Shown here one piece after another: positions 5,526-5,672 of a DNA stretch of 5,672 nucleotides (position 1 is the stretch's first letter; every line of letters begins with the position of its first letter). This stretch comes from an uncultured Armatimonadota bacterium. GTDB taxonomy: Bacteria > Armatimonadota > Armatimonadia > Armatimonadales > Armatimonadaceae. The position numbers and the translations under genes were made by a program. Location of the stretch: the NCBI GenBank assembly GCA_903881535.1, contig CAIRTT010000433.1, positions 1 to 5,672 of the forward strand, read 5' to 3'. The notes below the pieces were generated by a model. It had not been told where the DNA came from. It searched no databases and was given only the letters and a program-made list of their open reading frames with translations.

Positions 5526-5672
5526 TGGAAAGAAAGTTGCTGGACCACCTCGACCAAAAGGTTGAGGAGCAGGTCAAATTAACCATTGAAGCTTTGATTC
5601 GGGGCGGGTCGCAAGACTACGCTTCTTATCGAGAGTTGTGCGGAGTGATCCGGGGTCTGCAGACCGCACAGC
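5525..5672 (+). CDS. Small hypothetical protein after the portal, 5' part only
   Basis: Forty-nine codons are visible, beginning MERKLLDHLDQKVEEQVK, and the frame runs off the right edge. An ATG at 5522 in the same frame would add one methionine; 5525 is preferred for ribosome spacing. The start overlaps the portal stop by one base (TGATG). The visible part is helical and polar: residues 2-26 look like an amphipathic helix and RELCGVIRGLQTAQ (36-49) a second one. A small protein of this style beside the portal is familiar to me from environmental phages, but I know of no function. Head-completion or scaffolding roles are possible by position; neither is shown. Confidence 0.8.
   Translation, partial: MERKLLDHLDQKVEEQVKLTIEALIRGGSQDYASYRELCGVIRGLQTAQ

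Noticed and set aside
1..5672. CRISPR array, tRNA, insertion sequence or retroelement
   Set aside because: I saw no regularly spaced repeats, cloverleaf candidates, transposase or reverse transcriptase motifs on either strand.

Overview
The window looks like the packaging and portal end of a tailed double-stranded DNA phage (Caudoviricetes). The order is terminase small subunit, terminase large subunit, a small conserved-looking orphan, a long portal protein with a glutamine-rich tail, and the start of another small gene. All five lie on the + strand, with overlaps or gaps of only a few bases. The 844-residue portal is in the large-portal size class of P22-type podoviruses. Its sequence style resembles portals I remember from uncultured marine and freshwater phages. 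That comparison is from memory, not from a search. The host cannot be named. The near-consensus sigma-70 promoter and Shine-Dalgarno sites suggest a bacterium with ordinary housekeeping expression signals.

Layout: positions 1-267 hold the 5' part of an unrecognised gene on the - strand, which runs off the left edge. Positions 268-615 are a non-coding divergent control region. It contains a near-consensus sigma-70 promoter for the leftward gene (TTGACA, 17 bp, TACAAT) overlapped by TTAGCTA/AACCTTAG repeats that look like an operator, a small stem-loop in the leftward leader, a C-rich stretch whose - strand fits a four-tract G-quadruplex pattern, and an extended -10 element facing the structural genes. 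Positions 616-5525 are the packaging/portal operon. Positions 5525-5672 start a further small gene cut by the right edge.

Working model: TerS recognises phage DNA, TerL is the ATPase motor and nuclease that cuts and pumps it, and the portal is the dodecameric vertex that TerL docks on and DNA passes through. The two small genes flanking the portal have no function I can assign. The leftward gene is probably the first gene of a separately controlled, possibly early, arm, because it has a strong host-type promoter while the rightward promoter has only a poor -35.

I do not see a new defence, editing or mobile system here. The parts least explained by known families are the 348-bp divergent region, the leftward orphan gene and the two small orphans beside the portal.
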